The notes: generated by a model not told the origin, from the sequence alone. Positions 17,133 to 26,548 are shown, counted from the stretch's first letter. The stretch: 64,000 bases of DNA from JAQVCM01 sp040403095 (GCA_040403095.1 JBBALI010000013.1:1-64000), one strand, 5' to 3'. A program made the numbers and translations.

Positions 17133-20100
17133 TCAATTGTTTTCTGCACTTTTTATTAATAATTCTAATATCGAAATTGCAGCTTTAGAAATTTTTGTTC
17201 CTGGACCAAAAACACCAAAAACGCCAGCTTCATATAAGAAATCATAATCTTGCTGAGGAATCACTCCTCCAGCAACAACCATAATGTCTTCACGACCATA
17301 CTTTTTCAATTCTTCAATCACTTGTGGAACCAACGTCTTATGTCCAGCAGCCAAAGACGATACACCTAAAATATGTACATCGTTTTCAATTGCTTGTCGT
17401 GCTGCTTCTGCTGGTGTTTGAAACAATGGACCAATGTCTACATCAAATCCAATGTCAGCAAATGATGTTGCGATAACTTTAGCGCCGCGATCATGGCCAT
17501 CTTGTCCCATTTTCGCAACCATGATTCTTGGTCTGCGTCCTTCTAATTTGGCAAATTTTTCTGCCATTGCTTTCGCCGTTTCGAAATCTTGATCATTCAT
17601 AGATTCTGAGGAATAAACGCCACTGATGGAACGAATCGTTGCCTTATATCTTCCAAATGTTTTCTCCATTGCCATGGAAATCTCACCTAAAGTTGCTCGA
17701 TTGCGCGCACATTCAACGGCGGCTTCTAATAAATTTCCATTTCCTGTTGCAGCAATTTCAGCCAAACGATTCAAACTTGCTTCCACTTTCGCAACATCTC
17801 GGTCTGCTTTCATTTGATTGATGCGCTCAATTTGACCCAAACGCACTTTGGTATTATCGATGTCTAAAATGTCCATTGGTTCTTCCTTTTCCAACTGATA
17901 TCGATTTACACCTACAATAATATCTCTTCCTGCGTCAATTTTTGCTTGTTTTCTCGCTGCGGCTTCTTCGATGCGCATTTTTGGAATTCCAGTTTCAATC
18001 GCTTTCGCCATTCCGCCCAATTCTTCCACTTCTTCGATCAATTTCCAAGCTTCTTGAATCAAATCTTCTGTCAATTTCTCGACATAATAACTTCCACCCC
18101 AAGGATCGATGATTGAAGTCATTTGGGTTTCTTCTTGCAAGAAAATTTGTGTATTTCTAGCAATTCTCGCTGAGAAATCTGTTGGCAAAGCAATCGCTTC
18201 ATCTAACGCATTCGTATGCAATGATTGTGTACCACCAAAACCTGCTGCTAACGCTTCAATGCATGTTCGCGCCACATTGTTGAAAGGATCTTGCTCAGTC
18301 AAACTCCAACCTGAAGTCTGGCAATGTGTTCTCAAAGCCAAAGATTTAGAATTCTTCGGATTAAATTGATTCACCAATTTCGACCAAATCATTCTTCCTG
18401 CACGCATTTTGGCAATTTCCATGAAATGATTCATTCCGATGGCCCAAAAGAAACTCAATCGCGGGGCAAATGCATCTACATCCATTCCTGCTTTGATTCC
18501 TGCACGTAAATATTCCAATCCATCTGCTAAAGTGTATGCCAATTCAATGGCAGCAGTAGCTCCAGCTTCTTGCATGTGATAACCTGAAATGGAAATCGAA
18601 TTGAATCGAGGCATATTTTTGGCCGTGTAATCGAAAATATCAGAAATGATTTTCATCGAAGGCGCTGGCGGATAAATGTACGTGTTGCGGACCATGAATT
18701 CTTTCAAAATATCATTCTGAATCGTTCCTGAAAGTTGTTCTTGTTTGACACCTTGTTCTTCAGCTGCCACAATGTAAAACGCCATAATCGGAATTACTGC
18801 GCCATTCATGGTCATCGAAACCGACATTTCATCCAAGGGAATTTGGTCGAATAAAATCTTCATATCCAAAATCGAATCAATGGCAACTCCTGCTTTTCCA
18901 ACATCTCCCACTACCCTTTCGTGGTCAGAATCATATCCGCGATGCGTGGCTAAATCGAAAGCAACTGATAGACCTTTTTGTCCTGCAGCTAAATTTCTTC
19001 GGTAAAAAGCATTGGAATCTTCCGCTGTGGAAAATCCTGCGTATTGACGAATGGTCCAAGGACGAATCGCGTACATCGAGCCGTATGGTCCGCGTAAATA
19101 AGGTGCGATTCCTGAAACATAACCCAATTGTTCTGCTTCAGCAATGTCAGAAGCTTGGTAATAATTTTGCAAGACTATTTTCTCTGCAGTATCATAAGCA
19201 TCAATTGTTGTTCCCGATTGACTTTCAGCTTCGATTTTAAAAGAATTTGAAACAGTTTTGATTTCAGCTTTCATGGAAGAAACTTCCTCTTTTCCTGCGT
19301 GAATTTCAAAGGCCAATTCCAAGTTCAAGGCTTTCAATCCAAAATACAAATTTTCGTCCATCACCCAAGTTGTTTCCGTTTGTTGCGGATTGGGAAACTT
19401 ATTGATTCCGATTAAAATCTGAGATTTATTGACAATTTTTTCAATGCGATTTTGTGCGATTTTCGAAACTTCCGTTTGAAACCACGCTTTCGCCGAATGA
19501 TTTAAAATTCCACCTAAATTGGAAATTTCTGTATAAATATCCCAAGCGTTTTGACACAACGAATTGGTCAAAGATTCAATGGCATAACTTCCTCCTGCAG
19601 CATCGATTACTTTGTCTAAATACGATTCATCTTTCAACAACAAAGAAATGTTGGTCGCCATGCGTTGCGTGAAATCCGTAATTCCTTCATTGGATTGTGC
19701 ATTGTAAGGCTGAATCCACAAATGGTCTGCGCCACCGATAACCGCTGACATTGCTTCTGTTGTTTGACGCAATAAATTGGTATAAGGATCTTTCAAAGAT
19801 TTATTGACAAAACCAGATTTAGCTGTAATCAAAGTCGTTTCGTTACAAAAGTGTTTCGGTTTGTATTCTCGAACCAATTGGGCCCATAAAGTTCTGAAAG
19901 CACGAAATTTAGCAATTTCAATCAAGTAATCTGTGCCAATTCCAAAGGTGAAATGCAAGTTTGCCAGCGCTTCATCTAAGTCGATGTTTTGTGCAAGTTG
20001 TTTTTCTAGGTAAGTTTTCCCCAATGACAATGCAAAAGCCAATTCTTGACTTGCATTTGCTCCCGCTTGTTGCACGGAATATGCATCCACTTCAAACAAT

Positions 20101-20636
20101 CTCGCTTGAACAGAAGAAGTAATTGCAGGAATTTCCTGTTTCGAAGCCAAAGGATTGAAATAAAAACCAACAAAAGCTTTCGGTTGATTTTCGAACCAAC
20201 TCAAAATGGACTGTATTTGCGATTCTGAAGCTACAATGAAATACGTGCGAATGTATTGAACGCCAATCTCTGAAAGCAAAATATCCAACGAAATTTCAGA
20301 TTTTTGGGTCACATCTAAAATCAAAGAATTGGTTCCTTCATTTAAGATTTTCAACGCTTGTTCATTGGTAGCTTTTTCTTCTTTTACCAATAAATAAGTT
20401 CCAATATTCCAGTCATTATTTTCAAAAACATACCCTCGGGTGTATGGAAATTTCCCTGGAACTTGTTGGATTTTTGGTGCATCTTCTAAATGAAAATAAC
20501 TTGGAAACGTCAATTGTTCAATTTCGTCGTGCTTGTGTAAATTGCTTTCAAAATCAGCACCTTTCAACTCTTTGGTTAAAAGATCAACCCATTGTTGTTT
20601 GGATGATTTTGCGAATGCTTCAAAAAGTTTTTTCAT
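17133..20636 (-). CDS. Single-chain methylmalonyl-CoA mutase (MutA-MutB fusion)
   Basis: The 1,167-residue protein joins two chains that are normally separate. Residues about 1-455 correspond to the small subunit MutA (QWVDLLTKELKG, GFYFNPLA, FGIGTDYLIEIAKFRAFRTLW) without its own B12 domain. Residues about 475-1167 correspond to the large catalytic subunit MutB (YVSGIAPYLRGPYGSMY, IRPWTIRQYAGFSTAEDSN, GLSVAFDLATHRGYDSDH), ending in a cobalamin-binding domain with DGHDRG, His1048 being the lower axial ligand. The enzyme interconverts succinyl-CoA and (R)-methylmalonyl-CoA in propionate metabolism. The linker at about 455-475 is polar, and no stop or frameshift separates the halves. It lies 18 bases behind the EI24-like gene. 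Confidence 0.95.
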   Translation of the reverse strand: MKKLFEAFAKSSKQQWVDLLTKELKGADFESNLHKHDEIEQLTFPSYFHLEDAPKIQQVPGKFPYTRGYVFENNDWNIGTYLLVKEEKATNEQALKILNEGTNSLILDVTQKSEISLDILLSEIGVQYIRTYFIVASESQIQSILSWFENQPKAFVGFYFNPLASKQEIPAITSSVQARLFEVDAYSVQQAGANASQELAFALSLGKTYLEKQLAQNIDLDEALANLHFTFGIGTDYLIEIAKFRAFRTLWAQLVREYKPKHFCNETTLITAKSGFVNKSLKDPYTNLLRQTTEAMSAVIGGADHLWIQPYNAQSNEGITDFTQRMATNISLLLKDESYLDKVIDAAGGSYAIESLTNSLCQNAWDIYTEISNLGGILNHSAKAWFQTEVSKIAQNRIEKIVNKSQILIGINKFPNPQQTETTWVMDENLYFGLKALNLELAFEIHAGKEEVSSMKAEIKTVSNSFKIEAESQSGTTIDAYDTAEKIVLQNYYQASDIAEAEQLGYVSGIAPYLRGPYGSMYAIRPWTIRQYAGFSTAEDSNAFYRRNLAAGQKGLSVAFDLATHRGYDSDHERVVGDVGKAGVAIDSILDMKILFDQIPLDEMSVSMTMNGAVIPIMAFYIVAAEEQGVKQEQLSGTIQNDILKEFMVRNTYIYPPAPSMKIISDIFDYTAKNMPRFNSISISGYHMQEAGATAAIELAYTLADGLEYLRAGIKAGMDVDAFAPRLSFFWAIGMNHFMEIAKMRAGRMIWSKLVNQFNPKNSKSLALRTHCQTSGWSLTEQDPFNNVARTCIEALAAGFGGTQSLHTNALDEAIALPTDFSARIARNTQIFLQEETQMTSIIDPWGGSYYVEKLTEDLIQEAWKLIEEVEELGGMAKAIETGIPKMRIEEAAARKQAKIDAGRDIIVGVNRYQLEKEEPMDILDIDNTKVRLGQIERINQMKADRDVAKVEASLNRLAEIAATGNGNLLEAAVECARNRATLGEISMAMEKTFGRYKATIRSISGVYSSESMNDQDFETAKAMAEKFAKLEGRRPRIMVAKMGQDGHDRGAKVIATSFADIGFDVDIGPLFQTPAEAARQAIENDVHILGVSSLAAGHKTLVPQVIEELKKYGREDIMVVAGGVIPQQDYDFLYEAGVFGVFGPGTKISKAAISILELLIKSAENN

Positions 20637-20654
20637 TGGTTTTTGACCGTTTGT

Positions 20655-21383
20655 TTATAAATTTTGGGGAATTTTTTGATTCATTTTCGTGTAAACAATC
20701 GTGCTTAATATTGTCACTAGAAATGGCGCAAGAATTAATCCTACTACTGGAATCATATAAATCAAACTGAAAACAGAACCTGTAAGCAGCATGTACAACA
20801 TTCTTTCAAAACCAAATTCAACTGTTCCAAAAAATCCAACGCCGTATCTTTCCAAGCTAAAATCGTAAAATGAAAAACCGATAAAGAATGCGCCAATGAC
20901 AAAATAAATGATGTTGTCAAGAACATGAAAATTAAAAATCCATGCTAAAATATACCAGATAAACATTACCAAAAAATTGAGCATCAAAGTGAAGAAAAGC
21001 AAGAAAATCGCTCGTCCAATGTCTTTCATCACGCGGACAAAACCGCCATCAAATTTAGCGCCTGTGACTTCATTATCCACTTTTTCTGACAACAAGCAAT
21101 TGATAGGCGAAAGCAAGGTGAGAATGAAAAATTTGTAAAATTCGTCCGTGATCCAAACCATGAAACCGATGGTTTTTTGAACGCCAGTAGTGACATATTC
21201 TCCCACCCAAGGCAATTTTTTGGCTACTTCTGCGCCTTCTGAAATGTTGTGAAAAAAGGCGAAAATACTGTAAAAGAAAAGCGCCACCGCTACTGGGGGA
21301 ATGATGTATAACCAAATTTTACCTTTAGCCAATTGCAAAACTGACAATTTCAGGGCAAAAAAATGATCATATATCGCATTCAT
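20655..21383 (-). CDS. EI24/CysZ-like integral membrane protein
   Basis: The product is 242 residues with at least four hydrophobic segments (IWLYIIPPVAVALFFYSIF, AIFLLFFTLMLNFLVMF, IIYFVIGAFFIGFSFYDF, LIYMIPVVGLILAPFLVTI). The segment FSFYDFSLERYGVGFFGTVEF and the ending IPVVGLILAPF are typical of EI24 domain proteins, which include the sulfate transporter CysZ. Substrate specificity cannot be told from the sequence; no cysteine biosynthesis genes are near. It is followed after 18 bases by the methylmalonyl-CoA mutase gene, so the two are probably co-transcribed, though no functional link is obvious. Confidence 0.82.
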   Translation of the reverse strand: MNAIYDHFFALKLSVLQLAKGKIWLYIIPPVAVALFFYSIFAFFHNISEGAEVAKKLPWVGEYVTTGVQKTIGFMVWITDEFYKFFILTLLSPINCLLSEKVDNEVTGAKFDGGFVRVMKDIGRAIFLLFFTLMLNFLVMFIWYILAWIFNFHVLDNIIYFVIGAFFIGFSFYDFSLERYGVGFFGTVEFGFERMLYMLLTGSVFSLIYMIPVVGLILAPFLVTILSTIVYTKMNQKIPQNL

Positions 21384-21459
21384 TCCATCGATTATTTAGA
21401 GGATACGAATATAAGAAAATTCAAGCAAAGGAGAGAAAAAATCCTTGAAAAACAGAAAA

Positions 21460-21630
21460 TCAGATTTTTTTCAAAATCATCACGCTTAACGCATAAAACG
21501 CCATTGTTCCCAAATAAAACAAATGCCAACCTTTGTAACCCTGTTTACGCCAATACCAACCGTTCAAAATTCCAAGAACCAAGGCTGGAATCAAGGAAAA
21601 TATTAATGGATTTTCGATAATTGTTTTCAT
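21460..21630 (-). CDS. 56-residue membrane microprotein
   Basis: On the complement an ATG at 21630 opens a 57-codon frame ending in TGA at 21460. The translation has two hydrophobic helices, IFSLIPALVLGILNGWYW and WHLFYLGTMAFYALSVMIL, joined by a basic turn RKQGYKG and ending KKI, so a two-pass inner-membrane hairpin is expected. Coding potential is supported by the clean hydrophobic/charged pattern and the positive-inside charges. It lies 76 bases upstream of the EI24-like gene on the same strand and could be co-transcribed with it. I do not recognise a family, and its short length means annotation programs could miss it. Confidence 0.6.
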   Translation of the reverse strand: MKTIIENPLIFSLIPALVLGILNGWYWRKQGYKGWHLFYLGTMAFYALSVMILKKI

Positions 21631-21678
21631 TTCAGGTGCAAAAGAAATGATTTTTTTGAAAGTGTTGTGTTAGTGTTT

Positions 21679-21686
21679 TATCTTTG
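21679..21686 (+). promoter_or_regulatory. -7 promoter element for the subtilase gene
   Basis: TATCTTTG matches TAnnTTTG exactly and ends 25 bases before the ATG at 21712. Confidence 0.5.
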
Positions 21687-21711
21687 GTATCAATTCTAAA
21701 AAAAGAAATTA

Positions 21712-23385
21712 ATGAATATTTCATTTAAAACATTGTTAATAAGCATATTTCTGATTTTGGTAAAAAACTTGTGCGCACAACAAGACACCCTAAAATACTG
21801 GATTCAATTCACAGATAAAAACAATTCACCGTTCTCCATCGATGTACCGCAACAATTTTTGTCTTCTAAAGCCATTGCGCGCAGGGCAAAGAGTCAAGTT
21901 TCAATTTCTGAGCAAGATTTACCTGTGAATCAAGCTTACATTGACCAAATTACGGTTTTTCCATCTGTTCAATTTCTCAATCCATCCAAGTGGTTCAACT
22001 CGATTACGATCAGTTGCTTTGATACCAACGATGTCAATCAAATTATGCAATTTCCTTTTGTGCAACAAATTGAAATCGTGCAAAAACTGCAACTTTCAAA
22101 CACTAAAAATCCAATTGAAAATACGTTCGAAATAGAGCCGAAAAACAATATCGAGATAAGCAACAATAGTCACTTTCCTTATGGTTATTCGTACAACCAA
22201 AATCATTTGCACCAAATTGAATATTTGCACGAATTAGGTTTTAATGGTGAAGGCATGACTATCGCGGTGATTGATGCAGGTTTTGAAACCGTTCAAGAAA
22301 TGGCTTGTTTCAAACATTTGTTTCAAGAAAATCGCATTCTTTCTACCAAAGATTTTGTAGACCACGATGGAGATGTTTATTGGGATCATTTTCATGGTGC
22401 GGCGGTGCTTTCAACCATCGCTGGAAAAATCGACGGCGTTTACTATGGAACAGCAACCAAAGCCAATTTTCACCTTCTGCGAAGCGAGGATGCGGATACA
22501 GAAAATATCATCGAAGAAGACAATTGGGTGACAGCCGCTGAATATGCAGACAGCGCTGGCGTTGACATAATCAATTCAAGTTTAGGTTACACCCAATTTG
22601 ACGACAGTTTACAAAATCACACCTACGCGCAACTGGACGGAAACACAACGCGCATCGCCAAAGCAGCTGACATCGCAGCATCGAAAGGAATTTTGGTTGT
22701 TGCGAGTGCTGGAAATTCTGGCGCGAATGATTGGAAATACATTTCAACACCTGCCGATGCAGACAGTATTTTGACCGTTGGCGCAGTGGACAGCTTGGGA
22801 AATTATGCGTTTTTCAGCAGCGTTGGTCCTGCAAGTGATGGTGATGTAAAACCAAATGTAGCGTCAGTTGGATACCATACCTATTTGTATATTCCATACA
22901 ACGAAAAAGTGGTGCGCGCCAATGGTACTTCTTTCAGTTCCCCAATGATGGCCGGAATGACCGCTTGTCTGTGGCAAGCATTTCCAAATTTAAACAACAT
23001 GGAAATCATAGATTTAATTCAAAAATCAGCGCATCAATATAGCAATCCAGATTCATTGATGGGTTATGGAATTCCCAACTTTCGCAAGGCTTACACCGAC
23101 ATCCTGGGAAACCAAGAACAAACATTGAATTTTGAAATCATCGCCTATTATCCAAATCCGATGGATGAAAATGGATTGAAAGTATTGCTCAACAGTGACG
23201 TTTCGCAAGTGATTGCAATTGAAATCAGCAACACGCTCGGTCAATCTATTTACAGCGGAGAAATGCAAATCGAAAAAGGACAAAATTTGATTTCCATTGG
23301 GAAATTTTTTACAGCTAAGGGGATTTATTTTTTAAAGTTGATTGCGAAAGACGGCGGCGAAGATTTTAAGATGTTAGGATTTTAA
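21712..23385 (+). CDS. S8 (subtilisin) serine peptidase with T9SS type A C-terminal domain
   Basis: The product is 557 residues. A signal peptide (about 1-22) and a propeptide-like region (to about 160) precede the S8 domain. The catalytic residues are all present: D188 in AVIDAG, H228 in HFHGAAVLS, S407 in NGTSFSSP, with the oxyanion Asn335 in SAGNSG. The last 80 residues (ending FTAKGIYFLKLIAKDGGEDFKML, opening IIAYYPNPM) form a type A T9SS sorting domain, so the protease should be exported and either released or anchored to the surface. Substrates are probably extracellular proteins. It converges on rlmN, with a palindrome between them. Confidence 0.93.
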   Translation: MNISFKTLLISIFLILVKNLCAQQDTLKYWIQFTDKNNSPFSIDVPQQFLSSKAIARRAKSQVSISEQDLPVNQAYIDQITVFPSVQFLNPSKWFNSITISCFDTNDVNQIMQFPFVQQIEIVQKLQLSNTKNPIENTFEIEPKNNIEISNNSHFPYGYSYNQNHLHQIEYLHELGFNGEGMTIAVIDAGFETVQEMACFKHLFQENRILSTKDFVDHDGDVYWDHFHGAAVLSTIAGKIDGVYYGTATKANFHLLRSEDADTENIIEEDNWVTAAEYADSAGVDIINSSLGYTQFDDSLQNHTYAQLDGNTTRIAKAADIAASKGILVVASAGNSGANDWKYISTPADADSILTVGAVDSLGNYAFFSSVGPASDGDVKPNVASVGYHTYLYIPYNEKVVRANGTSFSSPMMAGMTACLWQAFPNLNNMEIIDLIQKSAHQYSNPDSLMGYGIPNFRKAYTDILGNQEQTLNFEIIAYYPNPMDENGLKVLLNSDVSQVIAIEISNTLGQSIYSGEMQIEKGQNLISIGKFFTAKGIYFLKLIAKDGGEDFKMLGF

Positions 23386-23399
23386 GTCTTTGTGATGGT

Positions 23400-23441
23400 A
23401 ATTTCAGTTGGGGCGCAATGCATTGTGCCCCAACTGAAATT
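23400..23441. repeat. 42-bp near-perfect palindrome with GCAATGCATTG core
   Basis: Arms 23400-23420 and 23421-23441 are complementary except for one base (GCGCAATG against GCACAATG), giving a hairpin of about 20 pairs. The centre (GGGGCGCAATGCATTGTGCC) matches the centre of the perfect palindrome at 52274-52319, while the outer arms differ. It sits between the convergent subtilase and rlmN genes, where it may act as a two-way terminator, but the shared core points to a dispersed repeat family. Confidence 0.85.
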
Positions 23442-23506
23442 AAATCTTGATTTTCGAAATTTAACTAGTCTAAAAATCTAGTAATCCAATGATATAAAAA
23501 TCCATT

Positions 23507-23529
23507 ATATCTTACAGCGAAGCGGGTCT
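23507..23529 (-). repeat. Dispersed short repeat abutting the rlmN stop codon
   Basis: On the complement, AGACCCGCTTCGCT occupies 23529-23516, followed by GTAAGATAT. The same 14 bases occur at 49086-49099, followed by TTATGATAT, and with one change at 49243-49256. The first two bases overlap the rlmN stop codon, so this copy has moved to, or arisen at, the exact end of the gene. Confidence 0.65.
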
Positions 23530-24601
23530 ATTTCAATTGTCTTTCTTCCAGTGGAATCGCTTTGTTTTTGTTCGCCAATTGTCCGCAAGCGGCGTCGATG
23601 TCTTTTCCTCTGCTTCGGCGAATGTTCACCACCAAATTTCGCTCTTCCAAATATTTGGCGAAAGCATCGACTTTGATTGGATCGGCTTGTTTGAAACCAC
23701 CGTCGTCGATTGGATTGTATTCTATGATATTGATTTTGCAAGGCACACATCTGCAAAAAGCTGCTAATTCTTGCGCGTCTTCCAAATTGTCGTTGAAATC
23801 CTTGAAAATAATGTATTCGAACGTAACACGCGAACCTGTTTTTTCGTGGAAATATTCCAAGGCTTCACGCAAAGTTTCCAAATCATTGGAGTCGTTGATT
23901 TCCATGATTTGACTGCGCTTTTTGTCATTTGCAGCGTGAAGCGAAAGCGCCAAATTGAATTTCACTTGGTCGTCGCCCAATTTTTTGATCATTTTGGCAA
24001 TTCCTGCTGTAGAAACCGTAATTCTGCGCGGAGAAATTCCCAAGCCTTCTTCGGAAGTCAACATTTCGGTAGAACGCAGCACGTTTTTGTAATTCAACAA
24101 CGGTTCGCCCATGCCCATGTACACGATGTTTGTGAGCGTTTGACCGTAACGATTTTCAGCTTGATCGCGCAAATAAACCACTTGATCCACAATTTCTCCA
24201 GCAGTCAAGTTGCGCATTAATTTCAATTTTCCTGTGGCACAAAAAGTACAAGATAAACTGCAACCTACTTGCGAAGAAATACATGCCGTGGTGCGACTAG
24301 AAGTTGGAATCAAAACGCCTTCAACCACTTTTCCCGGTTCTACTTCAAACGCACATTTGATGGTTTTGTCTGAACTGATTTGTTGGTCGTCGAGTACGAT
24401 TTTATCGATGTAGAAATGTGTCTCCAATTTCTCGCGCAAATCTTTGCTCAAATTGGACATTTCCTCAAAAGTTCCTGCATTTTTCTTCCACAACCATTCA
24501 AAAACTTGCTTGGCACGAAACGATTTTTCACCCATCGCTTCGAACTGTGCTTTAATTTCTGGTAAATTAAGATTGCGAATATTTTGTTTGGAATTTTGCA
24601 T
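23528..24601 (-). CDS. rlmN: Dual-specificity 23S rRNA/tRNA A2503/A37 methyltransferase RlmN
   Basis: The product is 357 residues, a radical-SAM enzyme. The [4Fe-4S] cluster motif CSLSCTFC gives C114, C118 and C121, preceded by the family stretch ACISSQVG. The methylated cysteine of the mechanism is matched by C339 in AACGQL. The N-terminal accessory domain (FRAKQVFEWLWKK) is present. It methylates C2 of A2503 in 23S rRNA and A37 in some tRNAs, tuning peptidyl transferase and translation fidelity. It is a single gene with its own promoter and ends against a repeat element. Confidence 0.97.
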   Translation of the reverse strand: MQNSKQNIRNLNLPEIKAQFEAMGEKSFRAKQVFEWLWKKNAGTFEEMSNLSKDLREKLETHFYIDKIVLDDQQISSDKTIKCAFEVEPGKVVEGVLIPTSSRTTACISSQVGCSLSCTFCATGKLKLMRNLTAGEIVDQVVYLRDQAENRYGQTLTNIVYMGMGEPLLNYKNVLRSTEMLTSEEGLGISPRRITVSTAGIAKMIKKLGDDQVKFNLALSLHAANDKKRSQIMEINDSNDLETLREALEYFHEKTGSRVTFEYIIFKDFNDNLEDAQELAAFCRCVPCKINIIEYNPIDDGGFKQADPIKVDAFAKYLEERNLVVNIRRSRGKDIDAACGQLANKNKAIPLEERQLK

Positions 24602-24619
24602 GAATCACTTTTCGAAGTA

Positions 24620-24627
24620 CAAAGATA
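24620..24627 (-). promoter_or_regulatory. -7 promoter element for rlmN
   Basis: The complement reads TATCTTTG, an exact TAnnTTTG match 18 bases before the rlmN ATG, inside the 51-base gap after the sulfatase gene. Confidence 0.55.
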
Positions 24628-24652
24628 CGAAGTTAATTAGATGTTTTTATTC

Positions 24653-26548
24653 TTATAGCGACTTATAATACCCATAAACCTCTGTCAAAAACGCAAAGCA
24701 ATTTTGATGTTCTTTAAAACGCACATTTTTCGGGAAATTGTCTTCTACAAAAACCGCTGATTGCATTTCATAGGTCATGTTTCCTTTGGGCGTAATCCAA
24801 CCATAACCTCTTGTGATGGTGTGCAAGGCAAACTCTGGAACATTTGGATTCATCAAATCTTTGCTCCATGGATATTGGTCAGAATTTCCACCCATTTGAT
24901 ACAATAATGTTGCCGCGATATCTGCTTGAGAACCCAAAACATTCATTTTCTTTCCACGGTATTCTTCTTTGATGGCATTTCCCCAGAAAAGCAATGGAAT
25001 GTGGTTATAAATCGAACTCGATGGATTGGTCACTGTGGGAGTTGGATGTCCATGGTCAGCTACAAAAACGAAAAGTGTATTGTCGAACCAAGGCTGTTTT
25101 CTGCAATTTTTAATGAATTTTCCCATCGCTTCATCGGAATAAACCAATGCATTCATGAAATCAGATTCAACACCTGAGAAAACTTGTCCACGCTTGGCTT
25201 TTGGCTGATCGTAAGGCGAATGTGTACTTCCCGTAAAGGCGCAATGCATGAACGGTTGTTTGGATTTATTCATCGCATCGACCAAAAATTTGTATAAATC
25301 TTCGTCGTAAAAATTCAACTTTCCGCGGGGCAAATCTGATGGAAAATCACTTTCATCTTTCACGACATCAAATCCGTGATCCATGAAATAACCGCCAATG
25401 TTTCCATATTTTAAATCGCCGCTAAACATGTAATTGGTATTGTAGCCCCAAGCTTCCAAATCTTGATTCAACGATCTCAATTTTCGATGTTTTTCTGGTT
25501 GCATGGTGATTGAAACTTCTGGAATTCCAGGAAAACCACTGAAAATGCTCGAATTGCCAATTTCAGACGTTCCGCTAGTGGCAAAAATGTTGGTAAACAA
25601 AATTCCCTCGTTGGCGATTTTATCAAAATTTGGTGTTGAATTCACTCCGTGGCTGACTTCGTCGGTGCTGGTTTTGCTCAAACAGCTAATTGCTTCGCCA
25701 GACCAACCTTCCAAAACGATGAAAACCACATTGGGACGATTTGTTTTCAAAAAATAATTGTCGTGCTTTTTAGGGTAACCCATCAAATCATCCGTGATTT
25801 TCTTTGCCAATTTCGGATTGATTTTCGGCATGTATTCATCGATTTCACTGCGGTTGTACAACAAATAACTTTTTCCGAAAAAGTACAATGAATTGATCGA
25901 CAAATCATTCGACACAGGATTATTGGAATAAGTTGCTGCATTGATATTCATTGGAATAGGCTGTAAACCACCACGAAGAAGCAAAAAGGAGCTTGAACCC
26001 AAAACACTAAAAGCTAAGATAGCAACTGGAAGTGCTATAAACCATTTCTTGAATGAAATTTGATTTTGAAATTTGAATAAAAATCGCATTAATTTCCAAG
26101 CAAAAACCAATTCCAAGAAAAGGAAAACGAAATACCAAATCGTCATGCTGTAATCAGCCGTTCTGAAAACCTCATCAGGATTGCCTAAATGCATGAAAAC
26201 ACGGGAGGTCAATTTGTGGTTCCATTCGCCATAAGCGTTTACTTCACCACTGTGAATGAGCGCAACAAAAAGTGCTTCGAAAAATAAAATCCCATAGAAT
26301 AAACGTGTAATCCATTTTGAATCAGAAATCAATCTCAAAGTCAAAAGAAGTGCAGGTAAAACAACCAACGCTCCAGCAGTACCTAAATCTAATTTCAAAG
26401 AGTAAAAAAAAGCGCCCAACCATTCACCGAAGGAAACGCCCTCAAACTTATTCCAATTGTGGATCGAAAAAACAATTCGCTGAAAATCAAATACTAAAAC
26501 CCAAAAAAGAAATAATTTGAAATATTGGATGAAAAGCTTTTTAACCAT
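24653..26548 (-). CDS. LTA synthase-like membrane sulfatase/phosphotransferase
   Basis: The product is 631 residues. About five transmembrane helices (residues 10-190) are followed by an extracytoplasmic alkaline phosphatase-fold domain (about 270-600). Catalytic features match the LtaS family: a metal-binding Glu280 in VLEGWSGE, a likely nucleophile Thr327 in SGTSEIGNSS, His443 in STHSPY and the metal pair D498/H499 in VADHGH. In Firmicutes LtaS polymerises glycerol phosphate; in Bacteroidota, which lack lipoteichoic acid, relatives probably transfer phospho-headgroups to envelope glycans or lipids, so the substrate here is open. It lies 51 bases upstream of rlmN and is divergent from the amidohydrolase gene. 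Confidence 0.9.
   Translation of the reverse strand: MVKKLFIQYFKLFLFWVLVFDFQRIVFSIHNWNKFEGVSFGEWLGAFFYSLKLDLGTAGALVVLPALLLTLRLISDSKWITRLFYGILFFEALFVALIHSGEVNAYGEWNHKLTSRVFMHLGNPDEVFRTADYSMTIWYFVFLFLELVFAWKLMRFLFKFQNQISFKKWFIALPVAILAFSVLGSSSFLLLRGGLQPIPMNINAATYSNNPVSNDLSINSLYFFGKSYLLYNRSEIDEYMPKINPKLAKKITDDLMGYPKKHDNYFLKTNRPNVVFIVLEGWSGEAISCLSKTSTDEVSHGVNSTPNFDKIANEGILFTNIFATSGTSEIGNSSIFSGFPGIPEVSITMQPEKHRKLRSLNQDLEAWGYNTNYMFSGDLKYGNIGGYFMDHGFDVVKDESDFPSDLPRGKLNFYDEDLYKFLVDAMNKSKQPFMHCAFTGSTHSPYDQPKAKRGQVFSGVESDFMNALVYSDEAMGKFIKNCRKQPWFDNTLFVFVADHGHPTPTVTNPSSSIYNHIPLLFWGNAIKEEYRGKKMNVLGSQADIAATLLYQMGGNSDQYPWSKDLMNPNVPEFALHTITRGYGWITPKGNMTYEMQSAVFVEDNFPKNVRFKEHQNCFAFLTEVYGYYKSL

Noticed and set aside
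21363..21620. 85-codon plus-strand frame before the subtilase gene
   Set aside because: It overlaps the EI24-like start and the 56-residue gene on the other strand, and its translation shows no structured pattern, unlike the hairpin protein opposite.
23562..23912. 116-codon plus-strand frame opposite rlmN
   Set aside because: It lies fully inside rlmN, whose motifs and length are complete; no promoter or domain supports the opposite frame.
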